A stretch of 32,833 nucleotides of DNA from an uncultured Oscillospiraceae bacterium. Its GTDB lineage: Bacteria; Bacillota; Clostridia; Oscillospirales; Oscillospiraceae. Position 1 is the stretch's first letter. Each line of letters opens with the position of its first letter. The stretch lies in assembly GCA_934573855.1 (NCBI GenBank), contig CAKTMF010000014.1, positions 1-32,833 on the forward strand, read 5' to 3'. Shown in pieces: positions 31,807 to 32,833 of the stretch. The position numbers and the translations under genes were made by a program. The notes beneath the pieces are model-generated. The model saw nothing but the letters and a program-made list of their open reading frames with translations, did not search any database and had not been told where the DNA came from.

Positions 31807-32316
31807 TCACTTTAACAATATCCCGCTCCTGCGCACCGCGCGGACAAGGTACATTGCGGCAAAGCCGGTGAATACGCCCGTGACCATGCCCGAGACCACA
31901 AGGATGGGCGCGTAGGCCAGCACCCCGGGCGTTTTCACTATAAGCACGCAGCAGAGGAGCTGTCCGAGATTATGGCAGACGGCGGCTATCGCGCTCGTGA
32001 CCCAAAGGCGCTTCTCGGGGATGACGGCGGTGAGTACGCACATGGCGGCATAGGCAAGAGCGCCGCCGGCGGCGCTGTAGATGAGCGTCGCGGGGCTTCC
32101 GACGAACATGGCGCTCATAATGACGCGCACAAGGAGGACGGCCCCCGCCTCGCGCCGGCCGAGAAGGAGCATTGCCGCGAGGGTGATGACGTTCGCAAGC
32201 CCGGGCTTTACCCCCGGGACAGGCACGAGCGTCGGCAGCTGCGCCTCTATGACGAACACCGTCAGCGCGACCGCCGTCAGCACCGCCATGAACGCGAGCC
32301 TTTTCGTCTTAGACAT
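31807..32316 (-). CDS. Gx transporter family membrane protein (EetB-like)
   Basis: A 169-residue protein with five to six hydrophobic helices, matching the family once labelled heptaprenyl diphosphate synthase component I and now Gx transporter. Landmarks are PGVKPGLANVITLAAMLLLG near 34-53 and the FVGSPATLIYSAAGGALAY segment near 71-90. The fold resembles ECF-type substrate-binding membrane subunits. Its start overlaps the NusG_II gene by eight bases. This order, NusG_II then Gx transporter, is that of EetA-EetB in flavin-based extracellular electron transfer loci of Listeria and Lactiplantibacillus (from recollection). The substrate or role is unproven. Confidence 0.85.
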   Translation of the reverse strand: MSKTKRLAFMAVLTAVALTVFVIEAQLPTLVPVPGVKPGLANVITLAAMLLLGRREAGAVLLVRVIMSAMFVGSPATLIYSAAGGALAYAAMCVLTAVIPEKRLWVTSAIAAVCHNLGQLLCCVLIVKTPGVLAYAPILVVSGMVTGVFTGFAAMYLVRAVRRSGILLK

Positions 32317-32668
32317 ACAGCCCGCCTCCCTCGATCTCTATGATGAGCCGGTGGGGCATGCAGATTATGGGTATCCCCCCGCCGCTTATGGCTCCGCGCC
32401 GGACACAGACATGGTCGGGACAGTCCGCCTCGGTGATGGAGATCGCGCCCGGCTCGACATGTACGGTGTTTCGTCCCCAACGGGTCTCGATCTCGATATC
32501 ATAGCTCTCGCGCACCTTGGAGAGGTCGATACGGTCGTACTCCTCGCCGTCTATGCTTATGACCGCGACGGTCCCCCCGCCGGAGAGCGCGCGCACGGCA
32601 AAGACGCCGCAGCACAAAACTGCGACCGCGGCAAAGACGATGATCCAGATTTTAGCTTTCTTATCCAT
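32309..32668 (-). CDS. NusG domain II-containing membrane-anchored protein (EetA-like)
   Basis: A 119-residue protein with one N-terminal membrane helix (about 5-27) followed by an exported NusG_II domain: VAVISIDGEEYDRIDLS, then ISITEADCPDHVCVRRGAIS with cysteines 83 and 88, and IPIICMPHRLIIEI. The D-C-P-D-x-x-C-V pattern is the hallmark of this group, which is not involved in transcription despite the name. It is co-transcribed and overlapping with the Gx transporter gene. A promoter lies about 10 bases upstream of the ATG. Confidence 0.88.
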   Translation of the reverse strand: MDKKAKIWIIVFAAVAVLCCGVFAVRALSGGGTVAVISIDGEEYDRIDLSKVRESYDIEIETRWGRNTVHVEPGAISITEADCPDHVCVRRGAISGGGIPIICMPHRLIIEIEGGGLYV

Positions 32669-32674
32669 GGACCC

Positions 32675-32703
32675 ATTTTAGTTTACTTATGCCCTGTTGT
32701 CAA
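32675..32703 (-). promoter_or_regulatory. Promoter of the NusG_II/Gx transporter pair
   Basis: Minus strand TTGACA (32698-32703), a 17-base spacer and TAAAAT (32675-32680). The expected start is at about the ATG itself, so initiation may be nearly leaderless or another promoter may exist. Its -35 overlaps that of the plus-strand promoter. Confidence 0.55.
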
Positions 32704-32726
32704 TGCCCACGGGTTTGTGCTATAAT
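32697..32726 (+). promoter_or_regulatory. Rightward promoter at the window edge
   Basis: TTGTCA (32697-32702), an 18-base spacer and a perfect TATAAT (32721-32726). The transcript would begin near 32733 and run out of the window. No start codon with a ribosome site is seen before the end, so at least 100 bases are untranslated leader with short hairpins such as GGCAA/TTGCC. Confidence 0.6.
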
Positions 32727-32833
32727 ATAGAATTGATACCATCAGTTGACAAGAGTACATACGCCTGACGGCAAGTCTTTCCGGCGCTTTTTGCCCTTTT
32801 CGCCTTGATGGGTAAGGACACATCTGCGGCTCA

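Overview
The window looks like chromosome from a GC-rich anaerobic Clostridia species, probably of the Oscillospirales/Oscillospiraceae group. The evidence is the family content: DUF4364, an EpsC-type CysE, a stand-alone left-handed beta-helix protein beside glmM, a K+-dependent membrane pyrophosphatase, the NifX-like/Mrp pair, a NusG_II/Gx-transporter pair, and a DUF559 gene beside small inverted repeats. Shine-Dalgarno sites are strong and genes are tightly packed. I see no prophage, IS transposase, rRNA or CRISPR array. Species cannot be named from sequence reading alone.

Layout, left to right. (1) 0.1-2.6 kb: DUF4364 regulator and asnA on the minus strand, divergent from an unrecognised conserved protein. 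(2) 2.7-4.76 kb: a cysteine-biosynthesis operon, cysK-cysE. It is preceded by a strong promoter, an unannotated 31-codon ORF with six Cys codons that ends Cys-Cys-Cys-stop, and a perfect intrinsic terminator, which together look like a cysteine-responsive attenuator. (3) 4.8-7.5 kb, minus: amino-sugar operon of a NagB-like protein with altered active-site residues, glmM, and a GlmU-like beta-helix protein. (4) 7.6-8.7 kb: DUF421 and DUF4363 membrane proteins; then nrdR and an M42 peptidase on the minus strand. (5) 10.4-13.3 kb, minus: hppA-type ion pump, an AT-rich control region, and tRNA-Arg(CCG) with a 60-bp direct duplication of its 3' end and terminator. (6) 13.35-17.46 kb: aldo/keto reductase with Fe-S tail, apbE lipoprotein and recG in one operon; convergent glyA; then plsY.

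(7) 19.7-29.2 kb is the most unusual block. On the minus strand lie a very large solute-binding lipoprotein (817 aa, extra N-terminal domain), two sugar-type ABC permeases, a long-coiled-coil HlyD/MacA-like adaptor, and a MacB-ectodomain-like protein without the FtsX membrane bundle. No ATPase is encoded. Divergent from it is an OmpR-type response regulator/histidine kinase pair. Two near-identical CTTAA-N5-CTTAA direct repeats lie in the shared intergenic region, one touching the -35 of the lipoprotein promoter, so the two-component system probably controls the transporter. (8) 29.3-30.5 kb: XRE regulator with zinc ribbon and a DUF559 protein whose tail is encoded by a small interspersed repeat. 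(9) 30.5-32.7 kb, minus: Mrp-type ATPase with a Cys-rich NifX-like protein, and a NusG_II/Gx-transporter pair resembling EetA/EetB of extracellular electron transfer loci. At the right edge, overlapping divergent promoters drive this pair and an unseen rightward transcript.

Many long open frames opposite real genes are artefacts of GC-rich codon use and are not annotated.
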